DNA from: JAWXCB01 sp034440455
GTDB taxonomy: Bacteria > Bacteroidota > Bacteroidia > Chitinophagales > CAIOSU01
Reading direction: 5' to 3'
DNA length: 64,000 nt
Assembly: GCA_034440455.1 (NCBI GenBank)
Contig: JAWXCB010000008.1
Coordinates: 62,001 to 126,000, forward strand
Shown here: piece by piece, positions 33,679-41,388 of the stretch
How positions within the stretch are numbered: the first letter of the stretch is position 1
Layout: every line of letters starts with the position of its first letter
Notes under the pieces: generated by a model
What the model saw: only the letters and a program-made list of their open reading frames with translations
The model's database searches: none
Told to the model about the DNA's origin: nothing
Program-made: the position numbers and the translations under genes

Positions 33679-34302
33679 TTACACCGCCATGCTGCTCGCC
33701 ACTTGCGATGCCCCCGACATCTCGCTGCCGCGCACTGAGAAAATTCTAAAACTGTAAATCGTTCCCAGCTTAAAACCAGAGAGGATAATCTTCGATTTGG
33801 TGGTAACGCCTCCGAAACGTCAGGTGGGTGATTCAATAATACTTTGGTCGGTAAACTCCACGAGATAGCTCATTCCTTTTGCGCCCTTCCAGCGCAGCTT
33901 CAATTGCCCCGACTTTCCTTTGATAAACGATAGCTTCGGATTCGTGGGCGGCACTAATAGCGCAACGGGGCGCGGCTCAATTATTTTCCATCCGCCTTTT
34001 TCAAGCGCGATTTTATCACCGCTTGTCACATTCACTGCATAACTTGAAAGCAGCTTCAACAGGTTTTCGAGAATCGTTTTTTTCTCTTGTCGTTTTCCCA
34101 CCATCAGCCCGTCTCTTCGGGAAGCATTGCTAATGCTTTGGCGCAGTTCCGCCAGCGCGTTGCCCACAATTGATAAAGATGGATTTGGCGCGGGGTAGAT
34201 GCCCGGCTCTGCCGCCATTTTCGACAGAGTTTCTTCCGCACTTTCCGCCACTTCACTCGCGTTCATGCGGCTATAACCAAAACTGATGCGCACAATGCTC
34301 AT
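33679..34302 (-). pseudogene. FN3-domain protein paralogue interrupted by in-frame TGA
   Basis: The frame from ATG 34302 runs 160 codons to TGA at 33820-33822, then continues in frame for 46 more codons (RFGGVTTKSKIILSGFKLGT, IYSFRIFSVRGSEMSGASQV) to TAA at 33679-33681. With the TGA read through, the length (207) nearly equals the intact 209-residue paralogue at 13496-14125, and the TGA falls on its Trp in WNVCGYSS. So a single TGG to TGA change is the likely lesion. The truncated product would lose most of the FN3 domain. It is downstream (minus strand) of a dyad array (34342-34577) that may hold its promoter. Confidence 0.75.
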
Positions 34303-34341
34303 AGGTTGTGTTTAAATAAATGGGTTTACGGAAAACAAAGA

Positions 34342-34577
34342 AAAATTATTTCGGAATAATTTTCCTTGTGCTGAAAAAACAAAAATTCTCTTCGACATTT
34401 TTGAATAGCGGAGAGCAAATTTTATTCATCCGCAACATTATTTAATCATGTGTAACAGTTGAAAATTGTTCTGAACTAATTTGAAATGCGCGGAACAAAT
34501 CTGGTTTGTTGTGAGCAATCTTTAATTGTTCTGGACAATTTTAGATTGCGCGGGAGATTTGGGGATTGTGCGGGAGG
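34342..34577. repeat. Degenerate ~20-bp tandem array of short dyads
   Basis: About 12 successive units of 18-22 bp, many with dyad symmetry: AAAATTATTTCGGAATAATT then TT (perfect 9-bp arms), AATTGTTCTGGACAATTTT, AGATTGCGCGGGAGATTTGG, GGATTGTGCGGGAGG. The period is not a multiple of three. It fills the interval between the FN3 pseudogene and the acyltransferase. The rest of that 460-bp interval (34578-34762) has only AT-rich TTAATC-containing sequence without visible genes. Confidence 0.6.
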
Positions 34578-34762
34578 AATAGATTAATCGAATCAGAATT
34601 CATACAGTGGTTAATCAAGAAATATCTGTTGTTGATAGATTTTCGTCAGTTGATTAACAAGGAGGGTTGTTAATCGGAGAGGGAGGTTTTTAACTAAGAA
34701 ATAGGGAATGTTGGTTCAGAAGCATTCGCCTCTTAGAGAAACTTTTTCTGGGTATTAAGAAT

Positions 34763-35401
34763 TTACCCGAGCAGTATAGTAAGTTCAGAAGAGGATTCCT
34801 CTATATTGCTTTCACTTACAGCTACGGGCTTTTCATACACCACCCGTATCCTCGAAAACGGCAGCGGCACTTTCTTTTTATCCCAAGCGCCCAAGCGGAA
34901 GTAGTGCGTCAATTCAAAGCGAATCGGCACAATCGGAATGCCTGAATGTTTGCTCATTTGCAACACGCCCTGCTTTAAAATGTATGGAGGCCCTGCCGGA
35001 CCATCAGGATTAATCATGGTGTTGTAACCTTGTTTCAAATGCTCCACCACTTGTAGCATTGCATCCCTGCCACCATGCCCGCTGGAGCCGAGAAACAATT
35101 TTTTCATCCCCATCCAACTGAGAATAATATGAATCGGCTTCATAAACCACAGCGGGTGGTTAATCCACGCATAAGGCTCGCGATAGCGGATATATACCGC
35201 GAAATAAGGTAGCAGGTTTTCATGCCATGTTGCATAGATATGGTTCTTGTGAGGCGCGGGATGTTCTTCGCCTTCTTTCTCAATGCGGCAAGTGAGAAAA
35301 ATCAGCAGTTGTATCGAATAGAGAAGCGCAGCGGCTGTATAAGAATAGAGAAGAAAGAATGGCTTTAGAAAAAATGGGATATTATCAACGCGGTAGGGCA
35401 T
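34763..35401 (-). CDS. DUF374-type lysophospholipid acyltransferase family protein
   Basis: 212 residues with an N-terminal hydrophobic segment (PFFLLYSYTAAALLYSIQLL) and acyltransferase-like blocks: ATWHENLLPYFAVY (in place of the H-x4-D motif of the LPLAT family), GSSGHGGRDAMLQVVEHLK, NPDGPAGPPYILKQGVLQMS and IPIVPIRFEL. DUF374 proteins resemble the LpxL/PlsC superfamily and are thought to transfer acyl groups to lipids; the substrate is unknown. Inner-membrane or peripheral. Its start at 35401 is 5 bp from the toxin-gene stop, suggesting shared transcription. Confidence 0.75.
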   Translation of the reverse strand: MPYRVDNIPFFLKPFFLLYSYTAAALLYSIQLLIFLTCRIEKEGEEHPAPHKNHIYATWHENLLPYFAVYIRYREPYAWINHPLWFMKPIHIILSWMGMKKLFLGSSGHGGRDAMLQVVEHLKQGYNTMINPDGPAGPPYILKQGVLQMSKHSGIPIVPIRFELTHYFRLGAWDKKKVPLPFSRIRVVYEKPVAVSESNIEESSSELTILLG

Positions 35402-35406
35402 TGGTG

Positions 35407-35667
35407 TCAGAGGTTCACATTTTTCCTGTCACCGATTTTGCGAACCTCAATAACTTTCACAGAATCCTCAATGCTATAGATGACGCGATAATTTCCAACA
35501 CGAATCCGCCAGAGGTATTCTTTCTCGCCTTTTAATTTTTTACAACCGACAGGACACGGGTTATCGGATAAGTCGCTGATAGCCGCGCTGATTTTACGGG
35601 TTTCATTTGCAGGCAATCGCTCCAATTCTTTCAGCGCCTGCTTGCTAATGCGGATAGCATAGCTCAT
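35407..35667 (-). CDS. RelE/ParE-family toxin
   Basis: 86 residues starting MSYAIRISKQALKELERLP; the core LWRIRVGNYRVIYSIED is the RelE family signature, and the C-terminal VRKIGDRKNVNL ends in the usual way. The ATG at 35667 overlaps the antitoxin stop (TGA 35664-35666) by four bases, which decides this start over an upstream one at 35709. Forms a pair with the gene at 35664-35858. Confidence 0.85.
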   Translation of the reverse strand: MSYAIRISKQALKELERLPANETRKISAAISDLSDNPCPVGCKKLKGEKEYLWRIRVGNYRVIYSIEDSVKVIEVRKIGDRKNVNL

Positions 35668-35858
35668 AATTTGCCTTTTTTCTTCAGGCGTTTTTTTGCT
35701 TCTTCCCAACTGAGCATCTCGTCTCCTTTCCGCGATTCTGCAACAAGCACATCAATGAATTCGTGAATTTCCTCTTCATTTTTTTGAATCGCATCCAAAG
35801 CAATTACAACTGCTTTTTTCTTGTTGTTCTCGTCAGTGATGTAAGAAATGCCCTTCAT
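35664..35858 (-). CDS. Antitoxin of the second RelE-type pair
   Basis: 64 residues, MKGISYITDENNKKKAVVIA, then helical IHEFIDVLVAESRKGDEMLS and a Lys-rich end (KKRLKKKGKL). The N-terminal segment is like Phd/RelB-type antitoxins, the C-terminal like toxin-binding helices. It is followed by the toxin with a 4-bp overlap. Expected to neutralise the toxin and repress the operon. Confidence 0.75.
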   Translation of the reverse strand: MKGISYITDENNKKKAVVIALDAIQKNEEEIHEFIDVLVAESRKGDEMLSWEEAKKRLKKKGKL

Positions 35859-35892
35859 GATTTTACTTTTTACAAAAGTAGGATTTAAAGAT

Positions 35893-37548
35893 TCACTTGA
35901 ACATCACCACAGCATGATACTCCTGCATGAATTCAGCATGGTTGCGTTGCTTCTGCTCTTCATTCCATCCGAACAACACTCCTGCTTTTTCTTTCAGGAA
36001 TTGATATTCCTGCTCCACCACTTCGCGCTCGAAATAAAGTTTGCCGGTGCGCCTGATAAAAAAATCACTGAGGTTGGTTACGGCTTCTTCCGCAATGCAA
36101 TAATCTAATTCTGCAAGTAGCAATGCTTTATTGCTAAATCCGGTTGGCTGTTCTTTCACAGCTTTGATAATTTTTTCACAAGCCGTTCCGTAGCGGTGAA
36201 TCAAATTGAAAATATCTTTCGTGGTGATGTCGGAAGGCTGCGTCATTTTTTCTATTTTCTCGGCAAAGCCCGCAATGGAATATTCATCTTTAAAATCACC
36301 GCCACCAAGAATGATTTTATCAGTGAAGCAGCGCTTGAACTCAAGACCTTCATCGCTGGCAATCTGGTAAGCAGCAGTATCCACCGCGCGTTCCGCCATT
36401 TTACGAAAACCGGTGAGCTTGCCGCCCGCCATAGAAATTAGTCCCGAAGGAGAAATAAAAATTTCATCCTTGCGTGAAAGCTCCGAAGGGTCTTTGCCTT
36501 CTTCATGAATCAGCGGACGCAAGCCCGCCCATGAAGAGGTAATATCTTTTTTCGTGAGTTCTACGGTGGGAAACATCGAGTTCACGGCAGCAAGCAGATA
36601 CGCAACATCTTCTTTTGCCGTGACGGGATTTTCAATGTCGCCATCGTAGTTGGTGTCGGTAGTGCCGATGTAGGTAATCTCTCCGCGCGGTATCACAAAA
36701 ATCATTCTGCCGTCAGCGACATCGAAATACGCTGACTGTCGCACGGGCAATTTTTCATAAGGCACCACAAGATGCACACCTTTGGTGAGATGCAGAGTTT
36801 TTCCTTTCAGCGAATTGTCTTTTCTGCGCAACGCATCCACCCACGGACCGGCAGCATTAATCACCTTCTTCGCGCGAATACTGAATTTCTTTTTGTTGAT
36901 AATATCTGTGACATCCGCTCCCGAAACTTTTCCTTCAGCATATAACAGGTCATCCACTTCTGTATAGTTAATACAGCGCGCACCATAGTGCGCAGCGGTT
37001 TTCAGTACTTCCAGCACAAGCCGCGCATCATCCGTTCGATACTCTTTATAGATAGCTCCGCCTTTTATATTGTCACTCCTGAGCAGCGGTTCTTTTTTAA
37101 GCGTAGCATATTTTGAAAGCATGTCCTTCCACTCGCTGAAACGCACGCCCGCAAGCCAGTCATACACCGACAAGCCGATGGCGGTACTCGTTCTGCCGAG
37201 AGAGCCATTTTCGACAATGGGCAACAGCATGTTTTCAGAAACAACAACGTGTGGCGCGTTGCGATGCAGGATAGCGCGCTCGCGTCCCACTTCTTTTACC
37301 AATGCAATTTCAAATTGCTTGAGGTAGCGCAACCCGCCATGAATCAGCTTGGTGGATTTACTGCTCGTGCCGGAAGCGAAATCTTTTTTCTCCACAAGCG
37401 CGACTTTCATGCCGCGTGAAGCCGCATCCAGCGCAATGCCTGCGCCCGTGATGCCGCCCCCGATAACGAGCAGGTCGAAGCCCTGCTTGCTGAGTTGCTC
37501 AATGGTAGAATCGCGTTGAAAAGTGGAAAGAATCTGTTTGTTTACCAC
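35893..37548 (-). CDS. glpD: Glycerol-3-phosphate dehydrogenase/oxidase
   Basis: 551 residues from a GTG at 37548 (a longer frame to 37695 has no conserved sequence and overlaps the GIY-YIG gene). FAD-binding GGGITGAGIALDAASRG near the N-terminus, then TKLIHGGLRYLKQFEIALVK and STKSTKL-like contacts, GTTDTNYDGD, and a C-terminal helical DUF-type extension. It oxidises sn-glycerol-3-phosphate to dihydroxyacetone phosphate, passing electrons to quinone at the inner membrane. Single gene; no glpK or glpF adjacent. Confidence 0.92.
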   Translation of the reverse strand: MVNKQILSTFQRDSTIEQLSKQGFDLLVIGGGITGAGIALDAASRGMKVALVEKKDFASGTSSKSTKLIHGGLRYLKQFEIALVKEVGRERAILHRNAPHVVVSENMLLPIVENGSLGRTSTAIGLSVYDWLAGVRFSEWKDMLSKYATLKKEPLLRSDNIKGGAIYKEYRTDDARLVLEVLKTAAHYGARCINYTEVDDLLYAEGKVSGADVTDIINKKKFSIRAKKVINAAGPWVDALRRKDNSLKGKTLHLTKGVHLVVPYEKLPVRQSAYFDVADGRMIFVIPRGEITYIGTTDTNYDGDIENPVTAKEDVAYLLAAVNSMFPTVELTKKDITSSWAGLRPLIHEEGKDPSELSRKDEIFISPSGLISMAGGKLTGFRKMAERAVDTAAYQIASDEGLEFKRCFTDKIILGGGDFKDEYSIAGFAEKIEKMTQPSDITTKDIFNLIHRYGTACEKIIKAVKEQPTGFSNKALLLAELDYCIAEEAVTNLSDFFIRRTGKLYFEREVVEQEYQFLKEKAGVLFGWNEEQKQRNHAEFMQEYHAVVMFK

Positions 37549-37550
37549 AA

Positions 37551-37943
37551 TTAAAATTGGTTTCGATGCTCTGTATTTGTCATGGTGAGCGAAGTCGAAC
37601 CATGTCTTTTTGAGGAAGCGTTTATTTTGTTTTTTGAATAATACTTGTGGGATGTAAAATTCTTGCAGACTGCCAATTCTTTTAATCTCGACCAATTCCG
37701 CTGAATCAACGCTTCTTTCTTTTTTCTTGTCCAGCCTTTGATTTGTTTTTCTAATTCAATTGCTTCGTTCGGATTATTCAGCATTTCACAAAAAACCAAT
37801 TCAACAGGTCTTCGATGATAGATGTAGGCGTTTTCATCTTCACCGGAATTATGTTCGGCAAGTCTTCTTTCAATATCATTTGTTACTCCAGTATAGTAAC
37901 TCTGGTCGGCACATTTTACGATATAGACATACATCACTTTCAT
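37551..37943 (-). CDS. GIY-YIG nuclease family protein with a repeat-encoded tail
   Basis: The first 85-90 residues are a complete small GIY-YIG domain: MYVYIVKCADQSYYTGVTND (GIY-YIG as VYI...YYTG), RRLAEHN and the LEKQIKGWTRKKKEALI end. Such stand-alone GIY-YIG proteins (UPF0213/YhbQ-like) are common in Bacteroidota; their role is unclear. The last 40 residues (to NTEHRNQF) are partly encoded by a family-B repeat at 37579-37604 and lie outside the family's normal length, so the ancestral stop was probably lost. Ends 2 bp from the glpD start. Confidence 0.8.
   Translation of the reverse strand: MKVMYVYIVKCADQSYYTGVTNDIERRLAEHNSGEDENAYIYHRRPVELVFCEMLNNPNEAIELEKQIKGWTRKKKEALIQRNWSRLKELAVCKNFTSHKYYSKNKINASSKRHGSTSLTMTNTEHRNQF
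37579..37604. repeat. Family-B repeat inside the GIY-YIG 3' end
   Basis: GTCATGGTGAGCGAAGTCGA then ACCATG, with CATGG / CCATG closing stems. It is read through in the coding frame of the GIY-YIG gene (SSKRHGSTSLTMTN). Confidence 0.8.
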
Positions 37944-37966
37944 AAAAAAGTATTACTTCTTGCGGA

Positions 37967-37992
37967 CAGCCTTCGACTTCGCTCAGGCTGAC
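37967..37992. repeat. Family-B repeat upstream of the GIY-YIG gene
   Basis: CAGCCTTCGACTTCGCTCAG then GCTGAC; a variant of the same family in opposite orientation. The CAGCC/GGCTG ends form a stem. Confidence 0.8.
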
Positions 37993-38066
37993 AAAAAACT
38001 GATTGCAAATTCAGAACGTATAATTGTAAGATTGAGATAAGTGAAGTTTCGAGCGCAAAAGTAATT

Positions 38067-39089
38067 CTACCACTTCACAATCACCTTCCCTACTGACTTT
38101 CTTGATTCTAAAAACTCATGCGCTTCGGCAAGTTGATTGGTGGTGTACACTGCTCCGGTGTGTGGTTTTACTATTCCTTGTCCGTGCAGCTTCACCACGT
38201 TTTGCAGGCAGCGTTGCAGAATATCCTGTTTATCATCCGCAATGCGCAGCATGTTAATGCCGATGAGCGCTTTGGTTTGCATGATAAGCACAGGTGGAAA
38301 CAGCAAACCGAAACCCCACGCGAGTTTGAGATTTGCAAGCAGTTTGTTGCTTTCATCCATCGCTTCGGCTGCGCCATAGCACACTAACCTTCCGCCCGTT
38401 CCCAATAGCGCGAGACCATCACGCATTGTTTTTCCCCCGATAGAATTAAAGATTACATCCGGTCTTTTCCCGTTCATGATTTTTTTCACAGCCTGATGCA
38501 AATCTTCTTTACGGTAATTAATCGGGTAATCTACTCCAAGTTTTCGCAGGTAATCCAATTTTTCATCTGAGCCTGCTCCGCCATAAATAATACACTTCCT
38601 GTTTTTGGCAAGTTGGATTAATGCAGTTCCCACACCACCCGCTGCGGCTTGTATCACAACATGGTCGCCTTCATTCAGGCGCACCATCTCTTCGGCTGCA
38701 TAATAAGCAGTACAATATTGCGTGGCAAGCGCGGCTGCTTCGCCTGCTTCCATATTTTCGGAAATCGGCACAACGCCTTTCGCATCTGATGCAACTTGTG
38801 TGGCATATCCGCCAAAGCGCGTGAACGCAACCACACGCTGTCCGATTTGCAGATGCGTTACATTGCTTCCAAGTTTTGAAATATTACCGACAGCATCATA
38901 GCCGATTACGCAGGGAAGTGGCGGGCAATCCTGGTATTTGCCGGTGCGCGCAACCACGTCTGCGAAGTTCAGTCCGAATGCTTCCACATCAACCACCACT
39001 TCATGCGGCTTAGGTTGCAGGTCGGGAAATTCTTTCAGCGCAAAGGCTTCTTTGGCGGAACCAAAGCGGGTAAGTTGGAATGCTTTCAT
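38067..39089 (-). CDS. Zinc-type alcohol dehydrogenase / quinone oxidoreductase-like protein
   Basis: 340 residues of the medium-chain dehydrogenase family. Substrate part: SKEAFALKEFPDLQPKPHEV, GKYQDCPPLPCVIGYDAVG; NADPH-binding part: IQAAAGGVGTALIQLAKNRK, GSDEKLDYLRKLGVDYPINY. No catalytic zinc Cys set is evident, so it is closer to quinone oxidoreductases or VAT-1-like reductases than to true zinc alcohol dehydrogenases. Cytoplasmic; substrate unknown. It starts 14 bp before the arginine-deiminase-like gene's stop end and could share its transcript. Confidence 0.85.
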   Translation of the reverse strand: MKAFQLTRFGSAKEAFALKEFPDLQPKPHEVVVDVEAFGLNFADVVARTGKYQDCPPLPCVIGYDAVGNISKLGSNVTHLQIGQRVVAFTRFGGYATQVASDAKGVVPISENMEAGEAAALATQYCTAYYAAEEMVRLNEGDHVVIQAAAGGVGTALIQLAKNRKCIIYGGAGSDEKLDYLRKLGVDYPINYRKEDLHQAVKKIMNGKRPDVIFNSIGGKTMRDGLALLGTGGRLVCYGAAEAMDESNKLLANLKLAWGFGLLFPPVLIMQTKALIGINMLRIADDKQDILQRCLQNVVKLHGQGIVKPHTGAVYTTNQLAEAHEFLESRKSVGKVIVKW

Positions 39090-39103
39090 AATAGGTGGCT
39101 TAA

Positions 39104-40339
39104 TTAATATCTCTCAACTGGAAAACTCATGCAATGTGGTCCGCCTCGGGCGCGGGAAAGTTCGGTGGAGGGAATGCTGATGATGGTGCGTTCCATTTTG
39201 TCGGGCTGGATGATTCCTTTTTGAAATGCTTCAATCACAGTTTCGGCATCCACTACGTTGTAGCCTCGTTCTCTGAAAGCCTCATGCGTTTTTGCATTGC
39301 GGTTGTAAGCGATGGCAACGCCATCTTTCACGGCAAGCAGGTTGCATCCGTCTGTCCATTGCTCACGCTCATCAAAGGGCGCTTTGCCCTGTCCGCATAA
39401 AATGAATTCCGTTTTGGGATTCATCTTCAGGAAAAAATCTTTTAAAGAGGGATACGTGATTTCAGCCGAAGATCCTTTTTTGTAATGATACAGCTTCATT
39501 TTTTTTTCTTTCATCACCAAGGGCGCAAACACCACGTATTCATTTTTACTTGCCTGCGTGAAAATGGTATCAATGTGCATGGAGGCGCGTTTCTTCGGAA
39601 TATCAATGCGCAGCAGATTTTGAATAACATTCTTTTTGAACAACACTTCCGCAAGAAAATCCACTGCCTTTGAAGAAGTGCGCGAACTACATCCCACCAT
39701 GAGCGTTTTGTTGTCATACACCATGATGTCACCGCCTTCGATTTTTATTTCATCGCCTTCCTGCGTGAGGTCAATCACGCGCTTATTTTCTACAAAATCC
39801 TTGAACAGCGGATGATAATTTACGATGGTGCGTGTGAGAATGCTTTCACGACTACGCGCCTTTTTTCGTGCATGGCAGATAACGATGTGGTCGTTAATGA
39901 CTGCGCCAATATCGCGGGTGAACACATAGTTTGGAAGCGGGGAAAATAGTTGCTTGTTGTCCTGTTGCAAAATGCCGGTGAACAAGGTGTAAACCAACTG
40001 GTCAGCGGGAAGTTTGCGCAGTTTCTCGCGTGTTTTATCCGACTCTTTTTCCAGCTTGCATACGGCATCAACGAGTTCTGCTTTTGCCTGCTCATTCAGC
40101 AGCACCACTTCCCTGAGCATGTCCTGCGTATCATGCACATTTTCTTCACCAAGAAACATATTCAGCACCTGCTCGAAAATGAAATGCTCTTCCTGCATCC
40201 GTGCGAGAAACACGATGTCATCATACAAAAATTCAAGCGCCTTACTTGGCGTCACAATTTCAATGCCGTCATCAGGCGCGTGGATAATCACCTTGCGCAG
40301 GGGCTTTACTTCCGAATTAACACTTAAAACTTTAGACAT
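39104..40339 (-). CDS. Arginine deiminase-like guanidino hydrolase
   Basis: 411 residues: LRKVIIHAPDDGIEI, EIKIEGGDIMVYD (Asp/Glu substrate contacts), MHIDTIFTQ (catalytic His) and C-terminal GGPHCMSFP with the nucleophile Cys403. This is the arginine deiminase layout: hydrolysis of arginine to citrulline and ammonia. No arcB or arcC lies beside it, so it may not serve an energy-yielding pathway. It is followed on the same strand by another guanidino-enzyme gene. Confidence 0.85.
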   Translation of the reverse strand: MSKVLSVNSEVKPLRKVIIHAPDDGIEIVTPSKALEFLYDDIVFLARMQEEHFIFEQVLNMFLGEENVHDTQDMLREVVLLNEQAKAELVDAVCKLEKESDKTREKLRKLPADQLVYTLFTGILQQDNKQLFSPLPNYVFTRDIGAVINDHIVICHARKKARSRESILTRTIVNYHPLFKDFVENKRVIDLTQEGDEIKIEGGDIMVYDNKTLMVGCSSRTSSKAVDFLAEVLFKKNVIQNLLRIDIPKKRASMHIDTIFTQASKNEYVVFAPLVMKEKKMKLYHYKKGSSAEITYPSLKDFFLKMNPKTEFILCGQGKAPFDEREQWTDGCNLLAVKDGVAIAYNRNAKTHEAFRERGYNVVDAETVIEAFQKGIIQPDKMERTIISIPSTELSRARGGPHCMSFPVERY

Positions 40340-40373
40340 ACAATTTCATCATGTAGAATAACCAAAAATCAAA

Positions 40374-40443
40374 TTTCAAATAGCAAATAGCAAATAGCAA
40401 ATAGAAATTCGATTTTAGATTTGTTATTTGAAAATTTGCAATT
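40374..40443. repeat. AT-rich imperfect palindrome with AAATAGC tandem core
   Basis: AATCAAATTTCAAATAGC followed by about four AAATAGC units, then ATTTGTTATTTGAAAATTTG, the reverse complement of the start. It resembles other AT-rich interspersed palindromes at 15566-15641, 43425-43501 and similar. Confidence 0.6.
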
Positions 40444-41363
40444 TAATACACCATCATCTTCATACAAAAACAACTTCCTCCCGATTTGATGTATTCGGAA
40501 GTATCAATTTCACTTACCTCAAAACCTAAGTTATTCAATTCGCGCTTCATCACGGTTGTGCCTTTTTGAAGCACGGCTACTTTTTCCCGCGTCTTTGCAT
40601 CATTCACCAAATGCGCATTCAACGCAAAATAGTTATCCGCTTCCTCATCGGGAATTTCGATGATGTTTTTGAAAAGTTTTTTCAACTCCTGCAAGTCTTC
40701 CTTTTGAAAAGCAGCAGGCGTAAGCATCACAGTGTTTTCATCCACAGGAATGAAACACGTATCAAGATGATAAAACCGCGCATCTTCCAACTTCAGCAAT
40801 ACAATCGGCACTTGCAATAATTCTGAAATCTCTTTATACGCTGCTGCATCTGTGCGATGTCCATAGCCGCCATACAAAAGATTTTTACCGTAATGCGGAA
40901 TCAAGTCGCCCATTCCTTCAAAATGAGGCGCGCCACTCAACTCTAATAATTCATAGCCAAGCTCTGTATAGAATTTTCTGAAATAAGGCACTTCACGCTC
41001 ACGGCTTGCATGACGCATTTTACTCATCACCACTACCTTCTTGCCATTCAGCATCCAGGGAAAGGATTGATTAGCAGTGAATAGCATATCCTCCAATCCA
41101 TCCACTCCTTTTATTTCAAGTACATCATCCAAAATTCCTGATTGCTTCCATTTTTGATACACTTCTTTCAAATCATTCCATTGCTGAATAGCAAGGTTTT
41201 TATCTAAGCCTCCCACATTGTCCTGCATGTGTACGTTCTTCACGTCAACGATATCAAAATATTCAGGAGTAGAAATGAGGACGCTACGCGGCTCTTTCCT
41301 ATCGGTGATTTCCGCAATGGAGAAACCAATTTCTGATGGATTGTAAATTATATTCTCAACCAT
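40443..41363 (-). CDS. DDAH/amidinotransferase-superfamily enzyme
   Basis: 306 residues. Catalytic layout: FTANQSFPW, FEGMGDLIPHYGK (Asp/Glu contact), FYHLDTCFIPVD (catalytic His) and C-terminal GGSCFCMKM with Cys300 as the best-aligned nucleophile. The motif set is that of dimethylarginine dimethylaminohydrolase and of the related CtlX group, not of true amidinotransferases. It should hydrolyse an arginine-type guanidine. Adjacent to the arginine-deiminase-like gene on the same strand, separated by 104 bp of repeat. Confidence 0.85.
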   Translation of the reverse strand: MVENIIYNPSEIGFSIAEITDRKEPRSVLISTPEYFDIVDVKNVHMQDNVGGLDKNLAIQQWNDLKEVYQKWKQSGILDDVLEIKGVDGLEDMLFTANQSFPWMLNGKKVVVMSKMRHASREREVPYFRKFYTELGYELLELSGAPHFEGMGDLIPHYGKNLLYGGYGHRTDAAAYKEISELLQVPIVLLKLEDARFYHLDTCFIPVDENTVMLTPAAFQKEDLQELKKLFKNIIEIPDEEADNYFALNAHLVNDAKTREKVAVLQKGTTVMKRELNNLGFEVSEIDTSEYIKSGGSCFCMKMMVY

Positions 41364-41388
41364 AAAGGAAACGGAGAATTTGACAAAT

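Noticed and set aside
11872..33822. Reading TGA as tryptophan throughout (code change)
   Set aside because: Many intact genes here end at TGA in the expected place (for example the first PKD protein, whose paralogue ends TAA at the same residue; anmK; the TA antitoxins), so TGA acts as stop.
35665..35709. Longer start (35709) of the second RelE-like toxin
   Set aside because: The extra 14 residues lie inside the antitoxin gene; the ATG at 35667 overlaps the antitoxin stop by four bases as in the other pairs.
37549..37695. N-terminal extension of glpD to 37695
   Set aside because: It overlaps the GIY-YIG gene and the family-B repeat and has no conserved sequence; GTG at 37548 gives the normal length.
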